DNA of 38,846 nt. Origin: Phaeodactylibacter sp. (GTDB taxonomy: Bacteria > Bacteroidota > Bacteroidia > Chitinophagales > Saprospiraceae). The position numbers and the translations under genes are program-made. Location of the stretch: assembly GCA_024103175.1 (NCBI GenBank), contig JAGFJE010000572.1:1-38846 (forward strand), in the 5' to 3' direction. The notes beneath the pieces were generated by a model, which searched no databases, had not been told where the DNA came from, and worked only from the letters and a program-made list of their open reading frames with translations. Shown here piece after piece: positions 8,501 through 17,890 of the stretch. How positions within the stretch are numbered: the first letter of the stretch is position 1; each line of letters begins with the position of its first letter.

Positions 8501-8843
8501 GCCGACCGAGGACTTTATGCCTCAGATCCGGGAAATCAGGGAAGAACTGCGGGAGATCCGCCGGGCCATGTACGGCGATAATGTGGCCACTCAGCTCGAC
8601 CAGGACGCCGCCATGGGCATCGCCGACCGGATGGGCTGGGCGGTTTACGAAATGTGGCGCTCCACTTCGGCGCCTACCGAAACGCAGAAGGAAGCCCTGC
8701 GCATCATCAGAAAGGAGCTCGCTCCCCTGGTGCCCCGGATCAACGAACTGGCAGATGTGAAGCTGAAAGCCCTGGAGGAAGCCCTGGAAAAAGCAGGCGC
8801 GCCCTATACGCCGGGGCGGAGGATCGATCTGGGGGGGAGGTAA
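5550..8843 (+). CDS. Exported Asp-box (BNR/sortilin-like) beta-propeller protein
   Basis: 1097 residues. A signal peptide ends near GQAQ (about 23). About ten Asp-box motifs of the form S/T-x-D-x-G-x-x-W follow, for example YKSEDGGKSW, YKTTDGGQNW, YKTTDGGKNW, YESFDAGDTW, YKSSDKGRTW and FTIDGGQHW, spread over residues about 130-720. They indicate two stacked beta-propellers as in the VPS10/sortilin-like 'glycosyl hydrolase' proteins common in Bacteroidota. A charged region with KKIKEG-type helices follows near 810, then an Ig-like section and a long helical C-terminus (about 950-1080) that may form coiled coils. No catalytic residues can be assigned, so enzymatic activity is not claimed. It is a single-gene unit; TACTTTTA at 5519-5526 may be its -7 element. 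Confidence 0.85.
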   Translation: MNTIRFALALLFAAALMLPGQAQKSKKSEEEAPKHYLEELSVGGLKFRAVGPALTSGRISDFAVHPDNRSVYYVAVSSGGVWKTENAGTTYEPIFDGEGSYSIGCVTIDPNNPNVVWVGTGENNNQRSVAYGDGVYKSEDGGKSWKNMGLKNSEHIAKVIVDPRDSRVVYVAAIGPLWSAGGDRGVYKTTDGGQNWEPALTIDEHTGVTDLVMDPRDPDVLYASAHQRRRHVFTYVSGGPGSGIYKTTDGGKNWEKANKGLPGVDLGRIGLAISPAGPEVIYAWVEAAQDKSGFYRSTNRGASWEKRSGHTTSSHGNYYGEMTPHPTDPDVVFTMETQMHWTEDGGKTFKPLGEKYKHVDNHAMWIDPEDPNYFLVGCDGGIYESFDAGDTWAYKPNLPVTQFYKVAVDNALPFYNIYGGTQDNFSLGGPSRTRSANGIVNSDWFVTHGGDGFESQVDPQNPDIVYAQSQYGVLVRYDRKSGEETGIQPKPGEGEPAFRWNWDAPLAISEHNPTRIYFAANKLFRSDNRGNAWEVISPDLTRQIDRNTLPVMGRVQSIDAVAKNASTSPYGTIVAFSESPLDESLLYAGTDDGLIQVTEDGGGNWTKIDVNNIPGAPERTYVNFLLASRHDENVVYAAFNHHKYGDFKPYLYKSSDKGRTWESISSNLPERGSVYSIAEDHEAAGLLFAGTEFGCFFTIDGGQHWKQLKAGLPVIAVRDMAIQKRENDLVLGTFGRGFYVLDDYSPLRQLAEENLQAEGRIFPVKDGLVFIESVPLGRSEKGFQGSNFYMEPNPPIGATFTYYLKEDIKTLREQRREEEKKKIKEGEPVRYPTYEELLAEEKEEEPYLLFTIRDAAGEVVRKLKAGADKGVKRITWDGRRPSLSPVRESSNPNEDSGVLAVPGEYTVALSKSVNGELTELTEPMPFLLESLGDVTLPAKDRPALAAFHREASELDRVIDGASRRLREVGERLDLIEKAVAATSVPTEDFMPQIREIREELREIRRAMYGDNVATQLDQDAAMGIADRMGWAVYEMWRSTSAPTETQKEALRIIRKELAPLVPRINELADVKLKALEEALEKAGAPYTPGRRIDLGGR

Positions 8844-8855
8844 GCTTTCGGAATG

Positions 8856-8906
8856 TGGATCAGATATGCCTGCCCATTTGTAGTTCAAACAGGCATATCT
8901 GATCCA
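8856..8906. repeat. Perfect 17-base inverted repeat
   Basis: TGGATCAGATATGCCTG at 8856-8872 is exactly complementary to 8890-8906 around a 17-base loop, starting 13 bases after the stop of the propeller gene. No T-run follows on the plus strand. It may act as a terminator or RNA stabiliser, or be the trace of a small inserted element. Confidence 0.75.
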
Positions 8907-8965
8907 TAAATAACTTGCCGTTGTTTTTGGATAATCGTATTTTTGGGTACACCATAATATTAGAC

Positions 8966-9226
8966 ATGAATTTATTTCCTAATATAATTTCTGACCCGGA
9001 AATCCTAAATGGCAAACCTTGCATCCGGGATACCCGCATCAGCGTTGAATTGATCATGGACTGGCTGGGTACGGGGGGGACTCCCGAGAGCATAGCGGAA
9101 AAGCATCCAAAGCTTACGAAAGAACTTGTTATGGAGGCAATTCGTTATGCTGCACGTTATTTGATTCTGGCTTTGAGTATACTATCCCATTTATTCTTGT
9201 TGGTGAAAATGAAGGAGGAAAAATAA
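8966..9226 (+). CDS. Orphan DUF433-family protein (antitoxin-like)
   Basis: 86 residues from ATG 8966. The pattern ISDPEILNGKPCIRDTRI followed by LIMDWLGTGGTPESIAEKHP is the DUF433 signature, a small helical DNA-binding fold usually found as the antitoxin next to a DUF5615 PIN-like toxin. Here no toxin gene follows, and the next gene is an exported protein. The last 20 residues are unusually hydrophobic (LILALSILSHLFLLV) and unlike the family, suggesting that the original C-terminus or the toxin junction was lost. Probably a relic or a solitary regulator. Confidence 0.75.
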   Translation: MNLFPNIISDPEILNGKPCIRDTRISVELIMDWLGTGGTPESIAEKHPKLTKELVMEAIRYAARYLILALSILSHLFLLVKMKEEK

Positions 9227-9298
9227 AATTCCGATTGCGGAAATTGTAATTTTTCTGTATCCGGTTTTAATTAGATATTACCAAATCACCCCGACATA

Positions 9299-10186
9299 AT
9301 GTTTAAATTCATCTTACCGTGTCTGCTGTTTTTTACAGCAACCACTCTTTTTGCCCAACAGATTCCCGACACCAGCCGATTTTTCGAGGTCGAAACCCCG
9401 CGTTATCCGGCAGGGGAGGGGCCGGCCGTGATGATCGACGCCGCCCACAACAACTTCCATACCCTCGATGGCAGGTACCGGGCCTTCGGCAACATACTGG
9501 AGGCCGACGGCTATCGCCTGCATTCCAATGAGCAGCCCTTTTCGGAAGAGGCCCTGGAGCGGTGCGGCATCCTGGTGGTCTCCAACCCGTTGCACGCCTC
9601 CAATACGGGCAATTGGGAGTTGCCCACTCCTTCTGCTTTCACTCCGGAGGAGATCGCAGCGGTGGAACAATGGGTAGCCGGCGGCGGCCGCCTTTTCCTG
9701 ATCGCCGACCACATGCCGTTTGCCGGAGCGGCGGAGCAACTGGGCCGGGCTTTCGGCTTTGAGTTCCTTAACGGTTTTGCCATGGACAACCGCCACCGCC
9801 GGATCGAGTATTTCACCCGCCGGCAGGGGCTGTTGCACGACGGGCCGATAACTGAAGGCCTTGATTCCATCGTCACCTTCACCGGCAGCGCCTTCCTCAT
9901 ACCCACGGCCGCCGCTCCGCTGATCAGCCTCGATGAATATTACACCATACTGATGCCCGCCCAGGCGTGGAATTTTACCGATGATACGCCCTTTGTGGCG
10001 GGAGAAGGGTTTTACCAGCTGGCCTTCCGCGATTACGGCAAGGGAAAGGTGGTGGTATCAGGCGAAGCCGCCATGTTTTCGGCTCAGCTGGCGGGCCCCA
10101 ACCGGGCGCCCATGGGGTTGAACAACCCGGCGGCCCGGCACAATGTGGATCTGCTGCGCAATGTGGTGGGGTGGTTGGGGGAGTAG
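9299..10186 (+). CDS. Exported DUF4350/GATase-like protein
   Basis: 295 residues with a signal peptide ending near LFAQQ (about 20). The mature part has an alternating alpha/beta pattern: VMIDAAHNNFHT near 45, GILVVSNPLH near 90, and a glycine-rich turn WVAGGGRLFLIADH near 130-140. This resembles DUF4350 and related ThuA/class I glutamine-amidotransferase-like folds that bind sugars or other small ligands. The region after GKGKVVVSGEAAMF matches the usual end of the fold. Substrate unknown. Its stop codon touches the hairpin at 10187. Confidence 0.65.
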   Translation: MFKFILPCLLFFTATTLFAQQIPDTSRFFEVETPRYPAGEGPAVMIDAAHNNFHTLDGRYRAFGNILEADGYRLHSNEQPFSEEALERCGILVVSNPLHASNTGNWELPTPSAFTPEEIAAVEQWVAGGGRLFLIADHMPFAGAAEQLGRAFGFEFLNGFAMDNRHRRIEYFTRRQGLLHDGPITEGLDSIVTFTGSAFLIPTAAAPLISLDEYYTILMPAQAWNFTDDTPFVAGEGFYQLAFRDYGKGKVVVSGEAAMFSAQLAGPNRAPMGLNNPAARHNVDLLRNVVGWLGE

Positions 10187-10265
10187 TGGTTGATTGGTTG
10201 ACTGGTTGATTGGGTTGATTAGGGAGCGCCACTCAATCAACCAATCAACCAATCAACCAATCAAC
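10187..10265. repeat. Octamer-armed hairpin filling the gap between two convergent stops
   Basis: Left arm 10187-10220 holds four TGGTTGAT-type octamers; right arm 10234-10265 holds four CAATCAAC octamers, complementary with few mismatches over about 32 bases. The loop is about 13 bases. The element starts at the base after one stop codon and ends at the other, so it is probably a two-way terminator built from tandem repeats. Confidence 0.8.
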
Positions 10266-10687
10266 TAAACCTCCCACTCCCTGCTCCTTCGGTAGACGAT
10301 GCCCCGGAAGAGGGCCGCCATTTCTCCCGCATCATTTCTTACTTCCACGCGGTAGTGGCCGATGCGGTGGCCGAGCTGCTCCTCTATGGCGGTGGCCGTG
10401 ATGACATCGCCTTCCCGAAGCGGGGTGATGTGTGAGATGGAGGTATCGATGCTGACGGCGTGGCGCCCCCGGGAGTTGGAAGCGAAGGCCAGGGCGCTGT
10501 CGGCCAGGCTGAAGGTGATGCCGCCGTGGGCGATGCCGAATCCGTTGAGCATTTCCCGGCGGATGGCCATGCGCAGCACGCAATGCCCGGGCTCTACCCT
10601 GAGGCGTTCGATGCCGAGCCACCGGCTGAAAGGGTCATTGTCGTACATTTTGCTGACGATCTGTTGGGCGCTTTCTTCGGTTGTCAT
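10265..10687 (-). CDS. paaI: PaaI-type hotdog acyl-CoA thioesterase
   Basis: 140 residues, normal for PaaI. The hotdog signature is clear: NGFGIAHGGITFSLADSALAFASN (about 49-72), where HGG and the following Asp are the conserved substrate/catalytic region, then the SIDTSISHITPLREGD strand. PaaI hydrolyses aryl-CoA esters that accumulate in phenylacetate breakdown. No other phenylacetate genes are seen here, so it may be a general housekeeping thioesterase. Convergent with the gene at 9299-10186. Confidence 0.88.
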   Translation of the reverse strand: MTTEESAQQIVSKMYDNDPFSRWLGIERLRVEPGHCVLRMAIRREMLNGFGIAHGGITFSLADSALAFASNSRGRHAVSIDTSISHITPLREGDVITATAIEEQLGHRIGHYRVEVRNDAGEMAALFRGIVYRRSREWEV

Positions 10688-10778
10688 TTTTAGCCCAAGG
10701 TATAAAACTTGAAGGCACTCGTGGGTTATCTTTTTGTGAAAAGGCCGGCCGGGCCTCGAATTATCGCGTAATAATCCC

Positions 10779-10786
10779 TATCTTGG
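10779..10786 (+). promoter_or_regulatory. Possible -7 element upstream of the ECF sigma gene
   Basis: TATCTTGG is a one-base variant of TAnnTTTG. It would give a leader of about 170 bases, which is long, so the assignment is weak. Confidence 0.25.
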
Positions 10787-10962
10787 GAGGAAATATAATT
10801 TGGAGGCATTTCAGGCAGCGTATTTCCCTCTAAAGAGGTCTACTAACCAGAGGCAGAGCTGAAAAAGCACCATGCGCGCCTGGCAAATCAAAATGTCCGT
10901 ACTTGTTTACGAACGGGGGAAAACGAAAAATGGTGTAAGCAAGGCGGAGTAACCTTATTCCT

Positions 10963-11499
10963 GTGACGGAAAAGGAACTGATCAAAGGCTGTATCCGCGA
11001 AGACCGGTACCACCAACAGGAATTGTTCAGGCGCTATGCTGGCAAGATGCTAATGGTATGCATGCGCTATGCCCGCCACCAGATGGAGGCAGAAGATATT
11101 CTTCAGGATGCTTTCATCAAGGTTTTCGACAACATCGCCAATTTTGAGTTCAAAGGATCCTTCGAAGGATGGATCCGGCGGATCGTAATAAACACGGCCC
11201 TCAAAAACTATAGTAAAAAGAGTTTCAAAAAGGAGCAGATCGGACTGGAAAATTATCCGGACCTGCCCCTGGAACCCGAAATTTACGCCCACCTGCAGGA
11301 GGAAGAACTGCTCCGCCTGATCGCCCGGCTGCCCGAAGGCTACCGCCTCGTTTTCAACCTCAATGTGATCGAAGGCTACAGCCATAAGGAGATCGCAGAT
11401 ATGCTTGGCGTTCAGGAAAGCACCTCCCGCTCCCAGTTGGTGAAGGCCCGGAAAATGTTACAGGGAATGATTGTTGAGTTGCAAAAGATTGCAGTATGA
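10963..11499 (+). CDS. ECF sigma-70 factor
   Basis: 178 residues. Region 2 (about 15-85) has the FRRYAGKMLMVCMRYARHQ...AEDILQDAFIKVF pattern; region 4 (about 115-170) has LPEGYRLVFNLNVIEGYSHKEIADMLG. No extra domains. The start is taken as GTG at 10963, with a purine-rich AAGGCGGAG about 12 bases upstream, one of few Shine-Dalgarno-like sequences in the window. The stop overlaps the next ATG by 4 bases (ATGA), so the downstream protein is probably translationally coupled and may be its controller. Confidence 0.92.
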   Translation: MTEKELIKGCIREDRYHQQELFRRYAGKMLMVCMRYARHQMEAEDILQDAFIKVFDNIANFEFKGSFEGWIRRIVINTALKNYSKKSFKKEQIGLENYPDLPLEPEIYAHLQEEELLRLIARLPEGYRLVFNLNVIEGYSHKEIADMLGVQESTSRSQLVKARKMLQGMIVELQKIAV

Positions 11500-12824
11500 A
11501 CAAACACCACTCCCTGGATGAGGCGTTTCGGCAGAAGTTGAGGGACTTGGATGCCGGAGCTCCAATGCATCTTTGGGAACAGATCAGCCAGAAGCGCGAC
11601 TGGAAACATCGCGTTCTCAATCAGGCGCGGCAGAAAAAGCCGCTGGCCAGCCTGTTGGCCGCCCTTGTGGTGGTAGGGCTGAGCTGGGTGGTATGGCCTT
11701 ACCATCAGCAACCGGTACTGGAAAGTTTCCCCATCTTCCCCTCCGCACCCACTGCCAGTAATGATAATTTTGCCTCGGAGGAATTACCGGCTATTGCTTC
11801 TAATGCTGGAGCCAAAAAAACTAATGCCGGGGCTCAACCTCCGGCCACTCCTCCGCTCCTCCCTACAGCAACCGCCGTTGCTGTAGCTCATTCCGCAGAA
11901 AAACAGGCCGGGCAACTGACAGCGGCAACACCGCTTTCCCTTGATGAAGCTGCCGCCCCATGGCGGGAAACAACGGCCGCCAACCCTTCGTCGCCTCCCG
12001 TGCGCCCCGTAAGAGAAGAAGCCCTGCCGGCCCTACCCGCTACCCCGGTAAAGGGAGCCTCCATACTGGGGCGTTTGTTCTCTCCAGACCCCAAATGCGC
12101 TACCTTCGGCAATGGCTCCTGGAGTTTCTACCTCGACGCCCTCGTTTCTCCGGACCTCACCTTCCGCCAGTTACAGCCCCGGGACCCGGAGTTTGAGGAG
12201 TATGTCAATACCCGCAAAGAGACTGAGTCGAATATGTATGCCTTCAGCGGCGCCCTGCGCCTCTCCATGGTTTCCGACAACGGGCTGGCCTTTCGCACCG
12301 GCATCAATTATTCCCAGATCAACGAGCGCTTCTCTTACATCAATGGTAGTGAAGAGGTCATCGAGACCATCAACAACTACGACCAGGAGGGGAACATCAT
12401 CAGTACCGACACCATTATAAAGATCGGTACCCGGCGCAAGATCACCCAAAACTACTTCCGCATGCTCGATATTCCCTTCCTGCTGGGGTACGAGCTGACT
12501 TCCAATAAACTCAGGATCTCGGTCAACGGGGGCGCTTACCTCAACCTGCTGTTCCGCCAGAAAGGAGATTTCCTTTCTCCTGATAACCTGCAGCCCGTCC
12601 GCTTCGATTCCGGCGACCCCGACGCCTTTCCCGCCTTTAAACAACAGGCCGGCCTGGGGTGGTATGGCAGCGTTGGCTTTGCTTATCAGGCGGGCCCCAA
12701 CCTGCAGCTCGTCGTAGAACCTCACTTCAAGGTATTTCCAAAATCCATCACCCGTGACCAGTACGGCGTGCAGCAACGCTATACGACCACCGGGCTGTTC
12801 ATCGGCCTGCGGCAGCAGTTGTAA
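11496..12824 (+). CDS. Membrane-anchored sigma-factor partner with C-terminal beta-barrel-like domain
   Basis: 442 residues. A short cytoplasmic helix (1-45) resembles anti-sigma N-termini; one membrane span lies at about 49-69; an Ala/Pro/Thr-rich periplasmic linker runs from about 80 to 190; and about 205-442 alternate polar and hydrophobic residues with aromatic turns like an outer-membrane beta-barrel (repeats around NYFRMLDIPFLLGYEL and FYLDALVSPDLTF). It overlaps the ECF sigma gene by 4 bases. The likely role is binding the sigma factor through the N-terminus, but no classical zinc anti-sigma motif is visible. An inner-membrane span and a barrel-like domain in one chain is unusual. Confidence 0.7.
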   Translation: MNKHHSLDEAFRQKLRDLDAGAPMHLWEQISQKRDWKHRVLNQARQKKPLASLLAALVVVGLSWVVWPYHQQPVLESFPIFPSAPTASNDNFASEELPAIASNAGAKKTNAGAQPPATPPLLPTATAVAVAHSAEKQAGQLTAATPLSLDEAAAPWRETTAANPSSPPVRPVREEALPALPATPVKGASILGRLFSPDPKCATFGNGSWSFYLDALVSPDLTFRQLQPRDPEFEEYVNTRKETESNMYAFSGALRLSMVSDNGLAFRTGINYSQINERFSYINGSEEVIETINNYDQEGNIISTDTIIKIGTRRKITQNYFRMLDIPFLLGYELTSNKLRISVNGGAYLNLLFRQKGDFLSPDNLQPVRFDSGDPDAFPAFKQQAGLGWYGSVGFAYQAGPNLQLVVEPHFKVFPKSITRDQYGVQQRYTTTGLFIGLRQQL

Positions 12825-12939
12825 ATTGCTTTATGGTTTCTTTGTTATATTGGTATACTGCCGCTTATCCTCTTTTCAGGCGCATGGCGCAGCAATATAG
12901 CCCTATAACAATTATAGCCCTATAACCATCCACAGCTCC

Positions 12940-13670
12940 ATGCAACTCAAACGCATACAACATTACCTCCAGCAATACCGCAGATACCTTTCCACCGCCA
13001 AAGCGAAAGAACAACGCCTGTACATCTGGGAGTCCCAGCGCCTCTTCCAGGAAAACTGGGATATGGATGCTGAAGACTGGCCCGCCATGTACGACGGAGC
13101 CCTTCAGAATTCCCGGACCAAACGACTCTGGAAACGGGAAGGGTACGAGCCCAAGCGCATGATGCTGGAACTGGCAAAAATGCAGCTGGATTTCGTCCGC
13201 CACATGTTTTTCGACCTGTTTAACGAGGAGAAGAGCCTGGAGGGCCGGGTAGGGCGCTTCGTCTACTACTGCGATATGCTGTTGCAGGAGTACAAAGACA
13301 AACACCCGCGCTCTATTGACAACAACCACTACCATGATGATGACTATCACATGGTTTCCCTCTATCTGGCTTTCCGGTATCCGGAGCGGTACGCGCTTTA
13401 TGACGCCGGGGCATTCCGGCGCCTGTTGGAAAAACTGGGCAGTGGAGATATCCCCAAGGCCAACGATATGGAGCGGTTCGCCAAAGTGATGAACACCTTA
13501 TATAAGTTCATGCAGAAAGAGGAGGGCCTGCTGGAACTACACCGGAAGCGGTTGGTGGAAGGGGTACATTACACGGGGGAAAGCCTGCTGGTGTTGTATG
13601 ACTTCTACCAGTATTGTACGGACCCCGGGTCTCGGGTCGAGGAGTATGTTGATGAACGGGGGCGGGGGAA

Positions 13671-13674
<4 letters not shown>
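12940..13674 (+). CDS. Hypothetical helical protein, 244 residues
   Basis: No signal peptide or membrane span, so cytoplasmic. Mostly helical and rich in Tyr, Trp, Arg and Glu, with conserved-looking aromatic segments: YIWESQRLFQENWDMDAEDW (about 27-46), MYDGALQNSRTKRLW, and an HYHDDDYHMVS run near 130. The N-terminal WES...FQENWD...M pattern resembles the accessory domain in front of some AAA/McrB-like ATPases, but no ATPase is present here. Function unknown. Its stop codon overlaps that of the convergent ggt gene by two bases. Confidence 0.7.
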
Positions 13675-15380
<1,706 letters not shown>

Positions 15381-15510
15381 GGCCGAAAGGAGTTTTGTTT
15401 TGGGTAAAGCTTTTCACTGCCAAAATTTAGCGATTCTTTCGGGAATATGGCCCATTTTGAAACCCCATCCATTTGGAGAGGGCTTTCAAAAACGATCGTT
15501 TCTTGTTTTG

Positions 15511-15518
15511 TATCTTTG
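15511..15518 (+). promoter_or_regulatory. -7 promoter element of the endonuclease I gene
   Basis: TATCTTTG matches the Bacteroidota -7 consensus exactly. Transcription would start near 15525, leaving a short leader before ATG 15538. No clear -33 TTTG at the right spacing. Confidence 0.55.
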
Positions 15519-15537
15519 CCAGCCATAAACCATTTCC

Positions 15538-16635
15538 ATGCAACGTATACTACTGACGGCCTTTATCTCCTGCGCTCTAATCCTTCCGCCCGCCCGCGCC
15601 CAGTATGAGGCTGTTTTCCCCAACCTCGACGGGCCGGCGCTCATCCAGGCCCTGCAGAATAATTACACGCCGGATCAGGTGCTGCCGTTCGCGAACTCCC
15701 GCGATACCCTCTTTTCCCGGGTAGACGCTCAGAACGACAACCTAACCTGCGTGTACACCGGCTACACCATTTTTCTGGACCCTACCCAGGACCCGACCCA
15801 GGACGCCTTCGCCAAGGGCATCAATACGGAGCACACCTACCCCCGTGCTTTCGGGGCGGGAGAAGAGCCCGCCCTCGCCGATATGCACCACCTTTACCCC
15901 ACCCGGGAGGACGTCAACGCCGCTCGCGCCAACCTGCCGTTTCGGGAGATCCCGGACGGGCAGGCCCAGAGCTGGTATTACCTGGGCCAGCAGCAGAGCA
16001 GCATTCCCGGAAGCAATATTGACCGCTATAGCGAATATACCTCCACCGGCTTTGAGCCTCCCGAGGCCCACAAGGGCGACGTCGCCCGCGCCATGTTCTA
16101 CTTTTACACCATATACCGCGACGAGGCCAATGCCGAAGGCCCCGGCTACTTCGAATCTCAGCGCGAGGACCTTTGCGCGTGGCACTTCGCCGACCCGGTG
16201 GATGACAAGGAATACCAGCGCAGCGAGAAGATCGCCTTCTACCAGGGCAACCCCAATCCGTTCGTGCTGGATTGCACCGTAGCGCAGCGCACCTACTGTA
16301 CGGAGTACACCGAGCCCTGTGATCCGGTGGCCGTGAAGGAGGCTGAGAAAGTTGGAGGGTTGAATCTGGTAGCTGTACCTAATCCTGTGCATACGGAGGC
16401 CCGCCTGCAGTACCACCTGCCGGTGGGCGGAGAAGTGCAACTGCAGGTATACGATGTTGCCGGGCGCCGTATTTTTCACCAGGATCTTGGGTGGCAGCCG
16501 GGCGGGGAGCATAGTTTTCTCTGGAGCGCAGAAAAATTTCGCGGGCCGTTTCTGGTGGCGCGTCTGATGTTGTGGCGCGATGGCCAGGTTGTTACGGACA
16601 GCAGGAAGATCCTTCTGGCGGCCAAGGAAAATTGA
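15538..16635 (+). CDS. Secreted endonuclease I with T9SS C-terminal sorting tail
   Basis: 365 residues. A signal peptide ends near ARAQ (about 22). The nuclease domain (about 60-245) has the endonuclease I (NucM-like, His-Me finger) motifs NTEHTYPRAFG (His99) and ADMHHLYPTREDVNAARANLPF (Asp115, His117, His118, Asn127). The last about 85 residues form a type A T9SS domain: VAVPNPVHTEARLQYHLP, then LQVYDVAGR, then a short terminal strand. The protein should be exported through the type IX system and act on extracellular DNA, for nutrient scavenging or biofilm turnover. Confidence 0.9.
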   Translation: MQRILLTAFISCALILPPARAQYEAVFPNLDGPALIQALQNNYTPDQVLPFANSRDTLFSRVDAQNDNLTCVYTGYTIFLDPTQDPTQDAFAKGINTEHTYPRAFGAGEEPALADMHHLYPTREDVNAARANLPFREIPDGQAQSWYYLGQQQSSIPGSNIDRYSEYTSTGFEPPEAHKGDVARAMFYFYTIYRDEANAEGPGYFESQREDLCAWHFADPVDDKEYQRSEKIAFYQGNPNPFVLDCTVAQRTYCTEYTEPCDPVAVKEAEKVGGLNLVAVPNPVHTEARLQYHLPVGGEVQLQVYDVAGRRIFHQDLGWQPGGEHSFLWSAEKFRGPFLVARLMLWRDGQVVTDSRKILLAAKEN

Positions 16636-16650
16636 GTAAAAATACCTGGT

Positions 16651-16929
16651 ATGTTGAGTAAATTTACTTTTGGCGCTCATTTGGTTAATGCGGCAAAAAC
16701 GCACAATATCATGTTGTGCTATTGGCGGTATAGAGATGACGAGGTCGATTTCGTTTTGGAAAAGGATAAGCAGGTGATTGGTATCGAGGTGAAAAGCGGC
16801 GTCCGGCGGAAAGCCCGTGGAATTGAAGCATTTGCAAAAAAATACAAACCACATAAGACACTGATGGTAGGCTCTGAGGGGCTGCCGTGGCAGGAATTCC
16901 TTAAGATAGACCCCGTAGAATTGTTTTAA
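16651..16929 (+). pseudogene. C-terminal remnant of a DUF4143-family ATPase
   Basis: The 92 residues match only the tail of AAA+DUF4143 proteins (normally about 380 residues): a GAHLVNAAK helix, YWRYRDDEVDFVL, IEVKSG, and the closing LMVGSEGLPWQEFL...PVELF. The EVDFVL...IEVK pair has the PD-(D/E)XK nuclease-like spacing typical of this tail. The ATPase and most of DUF4143 are absent; the upstream neighbour begins 15 bases away and is unrelated. Probably a deletion relic, although the ATG would allow expression. Confidence 0.75.
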
Positions 16930-17047
16930 AAGATAAGTGGTCATCGGGCCAACCCCTCCATTCATCGTTTATTCTTGGCAGCTTGCTGGTTATATCCTTA
17001 TCTTAGCCCAGTTGTTATTTACCCTTTAAAAACCTAAACCACATCAC

Positions 17048-17890
17048 ATGAATTTCTTCGATCGCATGGGGAACGGCTGGAAGTTGGGTATGGCCAGTTT
17101 CGGCATCATTCGCGAGAACCCTACGCTTATGCTCTTCCCGGTCTTGTCCGGGGCTTCCCTTTTGTTCATCTGCCTGACCTTCTTTGGCGGCATTGCCGCC
17201 GTTTTCGGCTTTCAGCTGGATGCCTTTTTCGCCCGGTTTGAAACTGGAGGCGAATGGCTGGCCTATGTGGCCCTGTTCATTTTCTACCTCATTAACTTCA
17301 CAATTGTTGTTTTCTTCAATGTCGGCCTGATCCACTGCACCCGCCTCATCATGGAGGGGCGGGAAGCGAAGGTCGGAGATGGTATTGCGTACAGCATCTC
17401 CCGCATCGAGGCCATCGTCTCCTGGGCATTGCTGGCGGCAACCGTCGGGGTGGTGCTCAAGACCCTGGAAGAGCGGCTGGGATTCATCGGACAGCTCATC
17501 ATCGGCATTGTCGGTATCGTTTGGTCTATTGCCACCTTTTTTGTGGTGCCGGTCGTGGCCTATGAGAACGTTTCGCCCATAGAGGCGGTGAAGCGGTCGG
17601 CCAAAATCATGAAGGAAAAGTGGGGAGAGGCCATTGGCGCGAACTTCAGTTTCGCCCTGTTCTACATCCTGGGCATCGTGGCCATTGTTGTCATCAGCGT
17701 GCTGCTGTTCTTCGTCCACCCGATCGTAGCCGTTATCGCCGGGGTGCTTTCCTTCCTGTTCCTGGCCACTGCCGTATCGGCGGCCAAGACGGTGTTCCTG
17801 GCGGCGATCTACCGCCATGTGAACGGCGAGCCGGTGGAGTATTACGACAGTGAGGTGCTGGACAATGTGTTCGCCCCGAAGAAGAAATGA
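17048..17890 (+). CDS. DUF6159-family integral membrane protein
   Basis: 280 residues with about six hydrophobic segments. The N-terminus (MGNGWKLGMASFGIIRENPTL) and the central VAYENVSPIEAVKRSAKIMKEKWGEAIG stretch are typical of the DUF6159 family, related in pattern to membrane parts of glycerophosphodiester phosphodiesterase-like proteins. Function unknown. A possible -7 element TATCTTAG lies at 16999-17006. The stop codon at 17888-17890 directly abuts the broken CheR-like gene on the other strand. Confidence 0.75.
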   Translation: MNFFDRMGNGWKLGMASFGIIRENPTLMLFPVLSGASLLFICLTFFGGIAAVFGFQLDAFFARFETGGEWLAYVALFIFYLINFTIVVFFNVGLIHCTRLIMEGREAKVGDGIAYSISRIEAIVSWALLAATVGVVLKTLEERLGFIGQLIIGIVGIVWSIATFFVVPVVAYENVSPIEAVKRSAKIMKEKWGEAIGANFSFALFYILGIVAIVVISVLLFFVHPIVAVIAGVLSFLFLATAVSAAKTVFLAAIYRHVNGEPVEYYDSEVLDNVFAPKKK

